Assembly: GCA_036874045.1 (NCBI GenBank) | Contig: CM072338.1 | Coordinates: 18,498,501 to 18,562,500, forward strand | Direction: 5' to 3' | Source of the DNA: Cymodocea nodosa | Taxonomy: Eukaryota; Streptophyta; Magnoliopsida; Alismatales; Cymodoceaceae | Length of the DNA: 64,000 bases | In this document: piece after piece, positions 24,621-37,540 of the stretch | Position numbering within the stretch: position 1 is the stretch's first letter | How the letters are laid out: every line of letters starts with the position of its first letter | The notes under the pieces: generated by a model | The model's database searches: none | Seen by the model: the letters and a program-made list of their open reading frames with translations, nothing else | What the model was told of the DNA's origin: nothing | Position numbers and translations under genes: made by a program

Positions 24621-27139
24621 TGTTACTTTATCTGTAAAAATACTTTACTAGTGTGATATATTTTTCATCAATATTATTTTATCATATTTTCTCTTTTCCT
24701 TTATAATCTATCGAGCACTTACACCTTCACAAGTAATGTTGAAAATAACGTGTATCATTTTAAAAGACCTCATATAACAAGCAAATAAAATACTAACTAA
24801 TTATTTTGCAACAGGAGATATTTGCTTATGAGATCTAGCATTTGTCTTTTGTATTTTTTACTTCTTGTTTATAACAAACATGATTACATGCTACTAAATC
24901 GTTATTACTTCTCAATTTTCTCAATCAACTAATTTTCTGCTCGACTAAGTGTCTTCTTCGTTCTTTTTTTTTTGTGAACGGAAAATTGGATTGTATTCTA
25001 GGTCATCCAGCGCCACCATTGCTTTCTCCTTCGTTCTTCGCACCTTCCTCTCCGGTTCCAGTGCCAAATGCAACAACTTGATGTTGCGACTGCTTCTTCA
25101 TTCGACAAACACCGATTTGGGTGACGAAGGTTGCAATCTACCTTGTTTGGGAATTTTGATTTTTCCAGGCTAATACTTCAAGCTTGGGTGTTATTTAATT
25201 CTTTAACACAAATATTAAGCATATCCTAAACCATTTAAGACTGTAATATTTGTGGGTGATTCCATCAATAGAAACGCTCTGTCTACGGGTATTCCATCAT
25301 CAATAGAGATTTTTTAAGAATATTGTAGTTCATTTTTATTGATTATTGTATATTTATTACTAATTATTATTTAATATTGTAGATTATTACACCTTATAAA
25401 AGGTGATGTATTTGAATTTATAAAATTCTATTTATATGAAATTATTTTGGCTACAATGTCGATATTTCTTTTTTATAATAACAATTATGAGAGATAAAAT
25501 ACAAGTTCACATAATTAAAGTATATTAATGATACAAGTTTCATTATTACATAATGATAAAATTTACAATATTATCAATTTACTTAATCATATTAATATGC
25601 ATGTTAAATATCATTATTTTTGAATTTATATAGTTGCTAAAATTTTTTAATTTATCATGATATCCAAAATATGTTAATTTCTAAAATAAATAGAATAAAT
25701 AAATTTTTTGAAAATATAATTATCATTAAATGAAGAAACGAAAGTAAATAATAAATAATTATTTAAGTACTTCAATTTAAAAAAAAATCAATTCTAAATA
25801 TTTACACAAATGATTCTAAAAATTTTAACTTTTTTTTGACTTTACGTTACGTACACAAATATTTCAATTTTTTCTGAGATTCTGATAATATTGCCAAGGA
25901 AAATATTTTAAACCTTCCCAACTATTAATGAACTTCGTACCAAAAGAACCTTCCTATTTCATGAGTCCCTCGTTTAGCGAGGCCAAAAACTACATATAAC
26001 TCTTCGTAGACCCTATTGTCATTCAGGAAGGAGTCTATGCTGTGGGTCAGCAAAGGAGGAGGCACCTTTTATCAGTCTTTCTTCAACAACCAAAAAGAAT
26101 AAAAATCGACGCAAACCTTCTTCCCAAATCCTAAGCCCTTACTTTCTTTGGAAATGGGATGAGTAGACGAGTCGAAGGGGAATGCGACCCAAGCGATGGC
26201 AACGACGAATCAATGAAATGGGGGTGGAGGCACAACCTTGCGGCAGCGAGCGGAGTGGAATTTCTAGTGCACTACGATCTGTCCGACCACTTCTCTATGG
26301 TTGGAGCTGAAAATTTCGTCAAGTTCTCCATGTGGCTCGATAGGCAATGGGGCAGTGGCGCATAGGGATTGGGGGGGGGGGGGGGGGCATCAGTGCCGTA
26401 GCCAAAAAGTGGGGTTGGATTTTCTTGCCCGCTTGTCTGATGCATCTTTCATCGATTCAACGGTGCACAAAGGCTGGGTGGGGCAAGGCACCTGTGGTGT
26501 GGGATATTCAAGTCATTTTCCACTAACTTGCAAGGAAAAGTCCTAGAAAATTATTTCTCTGTGAACTTCCCAAATGAATGAAGATCTACAATGAAATAAT
26601 TTACTCGTACAATACAGGAACTGCATGTATAATACACATTTTCTAGCTCTCAACTCTTTAGATGTAAAAGAGTTGGGAAGCCAGTGTATCAAATGCGCCC
26701 TTACCTAAGAAAAGGATAAGAAGAGTATTATTATTATCTAAAAAACTTAAGCTATGTTTGAACTACCATTAGAATGACAGCTTTACAAAAATCACTATCA
26801 CAATCAAAATAAAATTATATTCAATATAAAAATATATATTAAAATAGTTCAAGGAGATATCTTGAATAATTATCAAAGATTGGCATGCCGAAAACTGAAA
26901 AGGTACAAAGGAAACCCTACCTTGGACGACATTCGACAACAAATGCTGGAGCTAACCGCCCCAATCGGCCGATACACATCTGCGATCGGACGCGACTCCG
27001 GCGGCGCTTCTCGTCTTCCTCGTGGAAATGAATTCTCTGTCGGTTTCCCTACCGTCGCAAGTCCATCGGTTCCTTCGCCGACCGCTCTTCATCGTAGCCT
27101 TGTCAAAAACTCCTTCCGACGCTCCGGGAGGGTGTATCG
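24621..27139. other. Intergenic region
   Basis: Mostly very AT-rich. A GC-richer island at 25900-26550 has short plus-strand frames (26159-26365, 26301-26546) with no recognisable motif and a 17-base poly-G run at 26371-26387. A second GC-rich patch at 26930-27140 precedes the 22-base minisatellite. It reads in the plus frame from 27022 like a short basic leader but cannot be assigned to a gene. Confidence 0.4.
26371..26387. repeat. Poly-G homopolymer of 17 bases
   Basis: Seventeen consecutive G residues. The exact length may be an assembly or sequencing uncertainty. Confidence 0.9.
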
Positions 27140-27271
27140 GGACCATCGGTGGTTGCCGCCCGGACCATCGGGGGTTTCTGCCTGGATCATCGGTGGTTGC
27201 CGCCTGGACTATCGGTGGTTGCCGCCTGGACTATCGGGGGTTGCCGCCTGGACCATCGGTGGTTGTGATTA
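27140..27271. repeat. 22-bp minisatellite, six units
   Basis: Six consecutive 22-base units (27140, 27162, 27184, 27206, 27228, 27250), each beginning GGA(C/T)(C/T)ATCGG(T/G)GG and mostly ending TTGCCGCC(T/C). The last unit diverges at its 3' end. Because 22 is not a multiple of three, the repeat reads in all frames and produces spurious ORFs. Confidence 0.95.
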
Positions 27272-28100
27272 AAAAAAAAAAAAAATCCAAAAGGTATAAA
27301 CAAACTATAAAAAAGAAGAAGAAGAAGATAACCACATCACCGGATAAAACAAAAATGGAAGTAAGAAAAGTAGAAAATGTTCCTGGGGTAGGTTGCCGTA
27401 GAACAATAACACAATTCTTTTTATCTGATATTTTATTTTTTAAATTAAAATTTATTTATAGATTAATTAATTTGTAGTATAATCTACCACACATCAAAGG
27501 ATTCCGTTCAATTAAATCATACGGTTTAGACTTGACATTGATTTATAATTTTAACTGTGGAAACACCAGATTTTCGCTCAATGGTCCGTTGGAGAAAGAA
27601 GGAGAGAGAACGTAGGGTGTATCGGGACGGCGAGAGATCTTTTCGATATCAGATTCAATGATCATGAATAAAAAACAGAGCAATAAATACACGTACGAAA
27701 AACGTACAGGTTAATTTAATTCGATTTGATTTTAATCCATTACATTTGGATATTCTCGTTGACCTGAACGCAAGGTGCGGACGGGCGAGCGCAGTACTTG
27801 ACTTTATTGCCGTAGTTTTATTAATATCTTTGGAGAAGTTACGATGAGGCAAAATTAATTTTGAATACGTTGACATCAGATTCAACTAAAGATTATATTC
27901 ACTCGACGTGGGATAATATCCAACACGTTGTTGGACAAAGCGATCACGCCAAGTGCGCGCCCGTGAACGGCGTTCGCACGAATCCTGCGGGGAGAAGATT
28001 TTTGCAACACGACCACTGTGATCTGTCTGACGTGGGTCAAGGCTTGGATCTCCGAATCCACCCACCTCCGTTTCCTGCCATTCGAGGACGGATTGGTTCG
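27272..28100. other. Intergenic region left of the SEC14-like gene
   Basis: AT-rich at first, with poly-A and GAA runs near 27270-27330, then GC-richer from about 27950. No gene recognised. The minus-strand frame 27886-28554 covers this and the presumed SEC14 leader but shows no family feature. Confidence 0.4.
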
Positions 28101-29692
28101 TCGTCGGAGAGAAGTGCCGGTTGCAGCAGGAAACACCCGCGGCCGGCGGCGCTCGTAAACTTGGACCGGTACACCATCGATTCACCCAAGAACAATAGCC
28201 CCCCACCCCAACTTGTCGGTTGTTTAGTACCAATGACTGGTGATGATCGACACCAGCCAAGCACATGCTCCTCCTGGACATGGGTTTGACCAGGAACAGG
28301 TCCGTTGCCTGCTTTTCTTCTTCAAACCCCCTCTTTTTCATTCCAAATTGTGGAAAGGGATGCCTGACGACCAACACACTGCTTGTCATCCATCCGACTT
28401 CCTTGCCTGCCGTCAAACTATCTACTATTCCTATTCCCTCTTCCCACTGCTCGACGGTGGTCATCCGTTTCATTTTGTTCTTTTGACCGTCTTCTCTGTG
28501 TGTGTGTGTTTTTTTTTTGAACTTTTCCAGCGGAACCCCTTTTTCCAGATCCACGTCTGCCCCTTGGGTTCCGCAGGTTGTGGTTGGGAAGGTGAGAAAT
28601 CCTCCTCCTCCTCCTCCTCCTCCTCCTACTTCTCCCTTTTTGTTTCTCTGCCTGTTCCCCTGTTACTGGGAAATAATACAAGTTTGGTTTCCAAATTCAT
28701 GCAACCTTCTTTTTACTTCTCTGACTACAAGGATGGTGTTATGGCAGTTGCAGACATCAAATTTCTTCCCCCATTTTGCCTTCTTTTATTTTGTAGATCA
28801 ATTTAGGAGACGCATGATAGAGAGAAGGAGAGGCACCCAAATGTTGATTTCACATGCCGTTTGATTCTCACTTGTTTTCATGCGTAGATATGACCTTAAC
28901 TATCCAAAGAAGAAGAACAACAACAAACCAATTTAGGGGATGCATAAGCGAGAGAGAGACTCAAACTTCCATTATGATACACCAATGTTTCGGCATGCCA
29001 CCCATTTAGACTTGACTTAATCAGGATATGCTTGAAATTTTTCAGTCCTTGGCTGAGATGAATATTTCGGCTTCATTAGCCGCCGGCGGTGGAGGATTTT
29101 GCATTTTATCATATGATATATTCGAGATGCGTATTATCTACTGTTGTTTCTTTCAGACTCCATACTTAAGATCATATTATCGAGACAAGAAACTCTACTT
29201 ATGACTAATTGATTTTGAGTCACCATGCATATTCAAACAGTTGGTTGAATGACAAACATATTATTTTTTACCTAGTCACAAACTAAAATTAGGCTTTGTG
29301 GTTTTAGAAACCTAGACTTCGAATCAGGCAGAAATTTAAAATTAGAAAAGGAACTGTTCCATTCTGATACCACATCAATCAGGTGTTTGCTTCTGGCATA
29401 TCCAGAAATAGAATGTGAGTTTGATGTGCTGAAGTCAGGTTCAATGCTTAGTTCTGATGAAAACACGTGCCTCTGCTTGACTGGGAGGGTTTCTAGATCT
29501 CTTCAGGGCATGTGGTTTACGAGAATTCACCTAGCATTAACCATTATTGTTGGAAGACACTTTACCTATTTCACAACAAACAATCTTCTTATCGTACTTA
29601 TCTTCACATCTTGCATTAACAACTATTGTACTTTTCTTTTTATTGGAAGTTGTTAATCTATCCATTTGTTTCCCAGGAAGTTAGGAGTTACC
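28101..29692 (+). promoter_or_regulatory. Likely promoter, non-coding first exon and leader intron of the SEC14-like gene
   Basis: A strong donor (GGGAAG followed by GTGAGA, boundary 28591/28592) and an acceptor just before the coding start (TTTCCCAG, boundary 29676/29677) suggest a leader intron of about 1.1 kb. The first exon would be non-coding, ending at 28591. A TCC microsatellite lies at 28600-28627, just inside that intron. The transcription start is not visible. Confidence 0.4.
28600..28627. repeat. (TCC)n microsatellite
   Basis: About nine TCC units immediately downstream of a candidate splice donor. Confidence 0.93.
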
Positions 29693-32405
29693 ATGAGTTC
29701 AGAGGACTACGGTGCCAATTTATCATTGGAACAGCAAGCCAAGGTAACTATGTTTCTATGGAATTAATTCATTTAGACTTCCTTTATTTATACCTACACA
29801 TAGAAAGAAACAATTCCTTTAAAAGGCAAGCTCAATGGATAAGGTTTCCACCAATGTAGGGCCTGGAAAGGATCCAACTATATGCTGTCTTACCTCTGTA
29901 AAAAGAAGCAATTCTTTGATTAAAATGTTAACGAGTCCAGCTTTTATCTTCTGTTGCACCTTTCAGATTAAGGAGATTAAAGATTCACTGGGACGATTAC
30001 CAGAAAAGCTTTCTATTTATTGCTCTGATGCATCTATTACAAGATACTTAGTAGCAAGAAACTGGGATGTTAAAAAGGCTATGAAAATGTTGAAAAGTAG
30101 CTTGAAATGGAGGCTTGAATACAAACCAGAAGAAATACGTTGGGTAAGTCAAATCCAATGTATATTTTGTATATGGATGTCGCTATTGTTTTCCGTATGT
30201 GTGTTTTGTACAAATTCTTATATGTTAACCATTTTAATGTTTTCTATCACAGAGATAATTTATTCTCTCTGATAATAACGTCCATTGATTGATAAATATT
30301 TTCTCTTCACCGAATGGTTTGTTTAATTGAATTCTGGGACATGCATATTGTTTCCTGTACACAGAGCTTATCTTAGCTATGCTTATAAATCTTTTTGCTA
30401 TTGCAAGGAAGAGATTGCCAAGGAAGCTGAGACGGGCAAAATCTACCGACCAGATATTGTTGACAAGCATGGAAGGAGTGTGCTTGTCATGAGACCTCGT
30501 TGTCAGGTAGAAGTTTCCTATAAATCTGAACGTCCATCATTATCTGATTACATCTTATGTTAACTCAAATCAATTCTATGCTTGGAATAAGCATCTGAAG
30601 AATTAAGGATTGATATTAGCATGGAATATGCATCTAATTGCTTCTGTCAACCATGAAATTGAGCAGTAGTATACTAATGAAATTTCTAGTTTGTGAAATA
30701 AAACGACATGAAGTGGTTTAAATCCCTTCAGATTTTTTTAGTCCTTGCAATCGTAACTAAGAAAAGAAAGGGCAATGCTAGCTTTTTGGTGTCCAGCTTT
30801 AAGCGATACTGCCAACCTTGAATTAGAGAAATAGATGAGCTCGTAAGCATTAGGTAGTTTGGTTCTTTTCCCTTGGGTGCTTTTATGCATCTTGCTATTT
30901 AGTGTCTAGAAGTGTGCTTACTGTTCCTTGTAAAATTGCAGAATACAAAGTCTGCCAGGGGTCAGGTAAAGTATTTGGTGTACTGTATGGAGAATGCCAT
31001 TCTAAATTTACTGCCTGATCAGGAGCAGATGGTGTGGCTTATTGATTTCGATGGTTTCAACTTATCAAACGTATCAATCAAAGTGACCAAAGAAACAGCT
31101 CATGTCTTACAAGATCATTATCCTGAAAGGCTTGGTCTGGCAATTCTATACAATCCCCCAAGGTTTTTTGAACCTTTTTGGAAGGTAGGCCTATGTGACT
31201 TTTTACTAAATGGTAGAAATCCTTGTGAACTGTAAGTATTAGAAATCTAATTGGAGAGCATTTCAAATTCTATTTCTCTATTTTATAAAATGTGATGATG
31301 CCTTTTGGATTGATTTTAATGCACTTCTAGGTGAGCTTGCTGAATTCAAGCAATTTTTTTATGGAAAATTCTATGGTACCTATAGAGTCTTTCAAAAAGA
31401 AATAACTACCTTTTTGGTGGTTGAAGTGCTTTTTTTATTTTAATCTCACCTTTCATGAATTTGAATAAATGGTTAAGATTAAAAGATTCTGATACCCAAG
31501 AAATATTATGGTACCATCACGGGTGCCATTTTTTTTTGCTTCCCAAGCATTACATATAACTACTGACTTGGGGATTACTTTGGTCGATGGTGATCCATAA
31601 AGATACATCACGTTTGGGCCCCCTTGCTCATATTCTTGCACCATCCAAAAAAAAAGAGCTCCGCAGTTAGTTTTAAGAGAACGAATATATCTTCTCTCTT
31701 GTAAAATGATAGATGACCATATCACATAATTTGGTCAGCAAGAGATGATGATGTATAAGCAGCTTCATTAGCTAAGTCAATCCATGGATATGAACGATTG
31801 GCCTTTTTACTATTAATTGATAAGTATGCTGCAGACTTGAGCATGTCGAAGTCCATTTCAGCTTTTATAGATGAGACTAATGTTCGTGAGATCTACTGCA
31901 GCTGGCAAAACCGTTCCTAGAGCCGAAAACATGTGCAAAGGTGAAATTTGCATATCCGGATGACCCTGGCTCCATGCAGATGATGCAGGACCTTTTTGAC
32001 GTTGACAAGCTTGAACACGCATTTGGAGGAAATAACCAGACCTCTTTCAACGTAAATGACTACGCCAAGAGGATGAGAGAAGATGACAAAAGGATGCCTT
32101 TATTCTGGTCAAGAGGGAGCAGCACAGGGTGTTTAGAAACTCCACCGGCAGCGATGCCATTCCTTAATTCAGATGATATGGTTCTGGATACACATGAGTT
32201 GCACGAGGAACCAAAGGAGGAGGGAGAAGATGACGATGACGCAACTTCTAACAATGAGCTTGATTTGAAGCATTCTACAGATAGTCCAGTGAAGGAGGAG
32301 CTTGATTTGAAGCATTCAACAGGTAGTCCAGTGAAGGAGAAAGGTCATCTAGACGGTCAAGTGCGGGAGGAATCTGTCAAATCAAAGATAGAGGAGGAGT
32401 CATAG
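29693..32405 (+). CDS. SEC14-like CRAL-TRIO phosphatidylinositol-transfer protein
   Basis: Five coding exons: 29693-29743, 29967-30143, 30408-30506, 30942-31184 and 31902-32405. All junctions are GT-AG at phase 0, giving 357 residues. Residues about 1-76 form the CRAL-TRIO N-terminal helices (SITRYLVARNWDVKKAMKML). The lipid-binding domain follows (EAETGKIYRPDIVDKHGRSV, MVWLIDFDGFNLS, HYPERLGLAILYNPPRFFEP, then AKVKFAYPDD and a LEHAFGG segment). The family of short cytosolic SEC14-like proteins exchanges phosphatidylinositol and other lipids between membranes; the ligand of this member is unknown. The acidic C-terminal tail contains an exact-frame tandem repeat of 14 residues (bases 32256-32297 and 32298-32339). 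The gene converges on the 5-phosphatase gene at 33270. An AATAAA-rich stretch near 32838-32860 may serve polyadenylation. Confidence 0.94.
32256..32339 (+). repeat. Tandem 42-bp duplication in the SEC14-like coding sequence
   Basis: Two adjacent 42-base units, 32256-32297 and 32298-32339, each coding ELDLKHST(D/G)SPVKE. They differ at only a few bases and keep the frame. Confidence 0.93.
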
Positions 32406-33269
32406 TGGGATTCACTCGCTGAAGACTTTGCCCATGTACACTTCTTGTAGTCGAAGCACTCACGTCCAAAGTTAAAGAGTTTCCTCTTAAGCTCCACATG
32501 TATTTGAGGAGGAGATTCCTAGATAGATTTTGAGAGCTATAAATAATTGAAATCAACATCCATGACCTCCAATATAATTACGCCTAAATGGACTCTGCAT
32601 TTCATGTGCACCTTCTCAGTATGTTTCTACCAGCTGGTAGCTTTTTAAGAACAGTTCATGCTGTGGTGTAGACGTCCTTGATATGGAGATGTAAATTCCC
32701 TTGGACACTGATTGAAGGATTTACACGTATCATTCTCTGAAGAGGTTTTATCCTTTGTGATCTCTCATACGATACTGTTGCCTAAATTTCTGCCATCTGA
32801 AGTTGTGTATATGATGCCCTCCAAACCGTATTTTTCACAATAAAAATAAATAAAATAATATTTACAATCAATCTACAAATTTTCCAATAATATCCGAATC
32901 AAACCATAAAAGGTACAATTTCTTTCAATTCAATTTAATCTTAACCGAACCATACACACGCTCTTCTACCCCACCACCACAAAACACAGACAAGAATCCT
33001 CATTGAAATAAGTACTTCCAGTAAGTAGCCCTTTGATGACTTCTGTATATACGATATTTCCCGTGAAAAGTACTAGTCCTTTTCTCACCAACTTGAGATG
33101 AATGTGGCGTGATTCCAGCAACGATCATGGATCTCTCAATCACATCAAAAGAGAATGCATTACTTACCCAAGGAATCATGATCCATTTTCATCATACATT
33201 GTGATATGTATCCATATTCATCAATGGATATAAACACACATACATACACAAAAGAAATAAAGTAATGAA
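32406..33269. other. Intergenic region between convergent genes
   Basis: Holds the 3' untranslated regions of the SEC14-like gene (left) and the 5-phosphatase gene (right). AATAAA-like signals cluster near 32838-32860. No gene seen. Confidence 0.6.
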
Positions 33270-35375
33270 TCAATACCCATAGAAGCTATGCCCCTGTGGC
33301 ATATGATCATTGCGATGCACTCTGGCACTAACACTGGAATAGCCTTTCCTGCATATGATCCCACTGCTTTGCAGTTCTGTTTTCACAGAGAAGACTGCGC
33401 AAACTGATCGATGGTCCGAGAATCTGGACTCTCCTCGAACATAAGACAATTGCTCTATGCCATTTCCGTACCATAGAATACGATCACACCTAGAATATTT
33501 GTCAAACGTCAGTCTTATACAATCAGGCAAAGAAGCTTTATTTGGAGAATGGAACTTGTCAAGTACCATGCGGGTGTCCTGCGCTTCTTCTTAGATTTCA
33601 TGGTGTCTCCAGCATAGCAGTCAGAGTTTGGTGTGTATTTGTAAGTAGGAGCAAAGTAGATCCTCCCTTCCTTCCACCCCTTGAACACTCTTCCAGCTTC
33701 TCTTTCACCTATCAACTGTGGAGTACAATGTAGAGTCTCTTTTAAATTGTGGATTTGCATACAAAAAGTAAAATAAAATACTGAATTATTTGGAGTACTA
33801 CCTGATCCCTCTCTAAGAGTCCATCCCAATTGTTATACTTCAACAAGTTTCTTGCTTCATCATAGCTCAGGGAAACTCGGTAATTTAGATCTCCAAGCCA
33901 TATTATTCGACTGTTGGATGACAAATTGAGAAGATTCAGGTAAATTGAATTTATCAATCAAGGCCAAGAGAATATTCTTGTTGAACTGCTAAAGGTGGTA
34001 CCGTACTCATGCTCAAGAATTTTCTCAGGGACTTGGAAAATCCTAGATTTGCATATTCTGGGAAATTGTGTGCCCTTGAGAATTTCGGCAACATCAGAGT
34101 TCCTCCTCAGGCCATCAACTTCTTTCTCACCAGCTGCCAAGTGGCTGCACACAAAACAGAAGCTTGTCCGGTGCAACAACATGCTTACTGCAATGCAACC
34201 CTGCATCAAAACAGATGCATTAGTGTCTCCTTGAAAAAAGGCAATGCAACTATTTGTTTGAAGGATAAAATCTAATTTTTAAACTATTAATGCAAATCAA
34301 TAATTATTTTTTCTAAAACTTCAGTAATTATCTCACTGTATACAGTATCACCTTATTTCCAAGACATCCCATGATGCCTCTCCCTATAGAGGAAGTTCTT
34401 ACATGACCAACATGTTGGACAAGATCACTCCTGACCCAAACTGACAAGAAAATTCCCACCATCTTTTTGCTGGTTATAAGGTGATAATTCAACTGGTCCT
34501 GTGGAGATGGAATTTCCAGTGTGTCCTCATCTGAATCCAAGCCATTGGTTTCAATTAGTTCCTTCAGGACTCTTGAACAGCAGCTTCCACTAAAATCATC
34601 AACCATGTGGTTGCAATTGTTCATGTGGGAACTGTCTACTCCATAAGTTCTACCAAAGACCTTGAGGGATGGCTTCTGAATGAGGTAGAGACCACCACTA
34701 GCTTGTCTTGAGTACCTTGCGCTGGGCTGTTTTTGGCCATAGGATTCAAAGAAATTAACCTTGCTACCTCCATTCAGAGGCTTGTTCAGTGCTTGACTTA
34801 TGAGTGTGAGCCACTTCTCGGCAGGTTCATTGTCTTCAATCACAAGCACATTTCCCGCACTTAAAGGAACTATTTCCTGAAACCTGAGCACAGGATTTAT
34901 AGGAGGAAACAAAATATTGTTACAGTAAAGAATGGTTTGATAGCACAAGCCATGTCAATAATTTTGGTCAGCATTCTCTTCTTTGTTATGAGATTATGAA
35001 ACTATATTAAACTATGGGAATGATTTCATTTCACAGTTGAAATCAACAAAAGTAATTTCTATTAATATAATCGATGAACAAGTAAAAAGATAGTAAAGTG
35101 AGAATCACCCCAAAACATAAATGTCCGAGGAATCTCCAATTTGCAAGAAATCCATAAGATCGGTGCTGTCATTTGGAGGCCTACCACCTACATTCCATGT
35201 TGCAACAAATACCCTGAAGAATTGAGAGCTAGTACTTATGGATTAGGCTTAGCTAGAACCTATAGCAATTTTTATTGAGAAAAATATATTTCTTGCCGGT
35301 AATCTTCAATATGGAGAAGCTTGCATGAGCTGTATAGATGAAGGATATCAATCTTCGAGCTTGTTTTATATCTAT
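33270..35375 (-). CDS. Type I inositol polyphosphate 5-phosphatase (N-terminal exon unresolved)
   Basis: Seven exons can be joined in phase on the minus strand: 35375-35297, 35213-35109, 34883-34352, 34200-34007, 33910-33802, 33715-33567 and 33489-33270. Together they encode about 462 residues. Catalytic-family motifs are [44 protein letters not shown] with [28 protein letters not shown] and [10 protein letters not shown]. The enzyme removes the 5-phosphate from inositol phosphates or phosphoinositides in the cytosol or at membranes; it most resembles the short plant 5PTases without WD40 repeats. In SDHRSV the usual Pro of SDHRPV is Ser. The first resolved intron (35296-35214) appears to use a GC donor. 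The start codon must lie upstream, probably within 35376-35900. A frame there reading AFPDSSPTIKKCF is a candidate, but I could not fix its splice site. Confidence 0.93.
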
Positions 35376-37540
35376 CTGGAGACAAAGAATCCAATAATAC
35401 AACGATGTATTATACATTAAACACAAGGAAAATTGCATGTTCATTAACGCTAAATGGAGATCAGATCAGACAAGTGTCCATAGCTACAAGCTAAATGAAT
35501 TTAGATTCCAAAAAACACGCCACTGCAACTGAAGGCAAAAAGCTCGCCTGAGAAGCATTTCTTGATAGTGGGAGATGAATCTGGAAAGGCCGCCCGTCTC
35601 CTCTTGCAGAAGCCTCCTCTGTCTATATCTACACAACAAAGTCAGGCATGGCCTAGCTTAGAATGTAGAAAAACCAAGCTGATGCGACTGCCTTTTTCAG
35701 TCAGTCATGATTTACAAAGAAAAAGTTGGAAAGAAAAACGAATACCAAGCGGAAGCTCTTTCGTTGCCAACAAATCCCTTCCCGGTTGCCTCCCATCCCG
35801 CCGTTTCTTGTCGAAAATCTCTAGTATGGACTTTTGGCACCAAACATGCAAAACCCAAGGCAGAAGACATAAACAATTGCGCAGCCCCAAATCGATTTAA
35901 ATTAAAAAGTTTTCACCTTCTTGCCGTAGCAAAACGCTCACCTTCTTCTTCTTCTTCGTCGTCGTCTGCTTCCTCCTATCATTCTGGGGGCAACTGCTCA
36001 CTCCCACGTTGCTCGACTTCGTCATTCGGAGATGAGGAGGGAGAATCTTCCACACAATCTCTCAACAAGGGCTGGGCACTGGCTTGTAATTTAAAAGGGA
36101 AGGGGAACAAGACCGAGCATGGAACCCCACACCCCGTTCCACCCATCATCATGGAGAGGCGTCCAACAACAATCCGATGTGCTTGAAGCAGAAGGCAACG
36201 GTTGGCTGGCTAATTAGGGAGGGGTGGGGGAAGCCAGCGACCTCGAGAGCTTGGAAGGTGCTGTAATGAAACCGTTCGTATCATTCTCGCCTTCCTGCGC
36301 TCACGGCCCGCCGTGTGAGTCGACGACGACGATAAGATGGCGAGGAACGAATCCATTCCATTTCTGGTCCTGTCCCTTTTGATTCTTCTTTTAAACCTTC
36401 GATTGAATTATATTTATTATATGCAGCCATTGAGTTTTTTTAGAAAAAAAGTTAATTAAAATATATAAAATAAGACACTTATGTTTAAAAATATCACAAG
36501 TATTTACTTTACTATTTAAATATATTAATTTAAAATCTACTTAAACAAAATATTTATAAAAGAAAAAATATCTATTTATTTTTTCTAATATAATTTTCAC
36601 CATCGACAGATTTTAAATTAATACATGATAAACACCTACAATATTTTTTTGCTTGCAACCATATTTTCCTAATAAAATGATAATAAATTATAAATAAACA
36701 ATTACATATATTACATAATTATCAATTCTAATTTCAATTCAATTAACCATAGCCAGAAGTAAGAATCAATTTGTTAGCTATTGCCTTAAAGATTAAGACC
36801 GAAATGAACCATCATAGTCTTCTTAATCAAACCAAACTACACAAAATTGATCAATTTGATTCGGTTAACAAGGAGTTTACGTGCGCCACCCCACCATAAT
36901 CATACATGTAATGTAATGAAATCAAATTATAGTATTTGATAATCAAATATAGACGAATCATAAAATTATAAAAAGAATCGACTTTACCATTTTAACTTCA
37001 TATTTAATCAAGTGATATCTCAAAGAAATTAATTTCTTATAAGCAAAATCTTAGAACTTGTAATAAATATTGTAATCAAATTAAAGAATATAAATCAATT
37101 ACTTTGTATTATTATATGTAGATCACTAGCAACCAAGCATATCCGTAATAAAATTACTAACAATATATGAAAATTTCTTCATTGTGGCTTAGAAATGACG
37201 AGTTAAACAAGCCGAGAAACTCTACTGCATACAATTATATTATCTTTCCAGTCCTTGCATTGGTAAAAGCTTCATTATATTAGATTTACCACTTTTTTTT
37301 ATATGAAGATCTTTACTCAGGTGGCTCCTTGACATACACAAAACAGTTGGAGGCTCATCCCAATCTTATTGACAGAGCAACTAACATCAAGTAGTAGATA
37401 TCACAATGCATGTAGATTTAAATTCGAACAAAGGCATTATCAATATAAAAAAAGACAGAAAAGTTAAACATATAAGCATGTTGATGGGCACAAAATCTGG
37501 TACTTGTAGCTTCTTACATACTTGATTAAAAAAGCTTTGA
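35376..37540. other. Upstream region of the 5-phosphatase gene, then AT-rich intergenic
   Basis: 35376 to about 36360 is the likely 5' exon(s), leader and promoter of the minus-strand 5-phosphatase. It is moderately GC-rich, with a TTC/GTC-rich stretch at 35940-35970. Open frames on both strands (35562-35900, 35707-36186 plus; 35705-35890 minus) overlap and none shows a motif. From about 36360 the sequence is strongly AT-rich with no gene recognised. The last bases are downstream of the phosphoglycerate mutase gene. Confidence 0.4.

Noticed and set aside
26862-27477. 136- and 151-codon plus-strand frames
   Set aside because: Their length comes from the 22-base minisatellite, which is open in several frames.
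27886-28554. 222-codon open frame on the minus strand
   Set aside because: It lies over the presumed promoter and first exon of the plus-strand SEC14-like gene, has no recognisable domain and shares its bases with other open frames. Probably a chance frame in GC-rich sequence.
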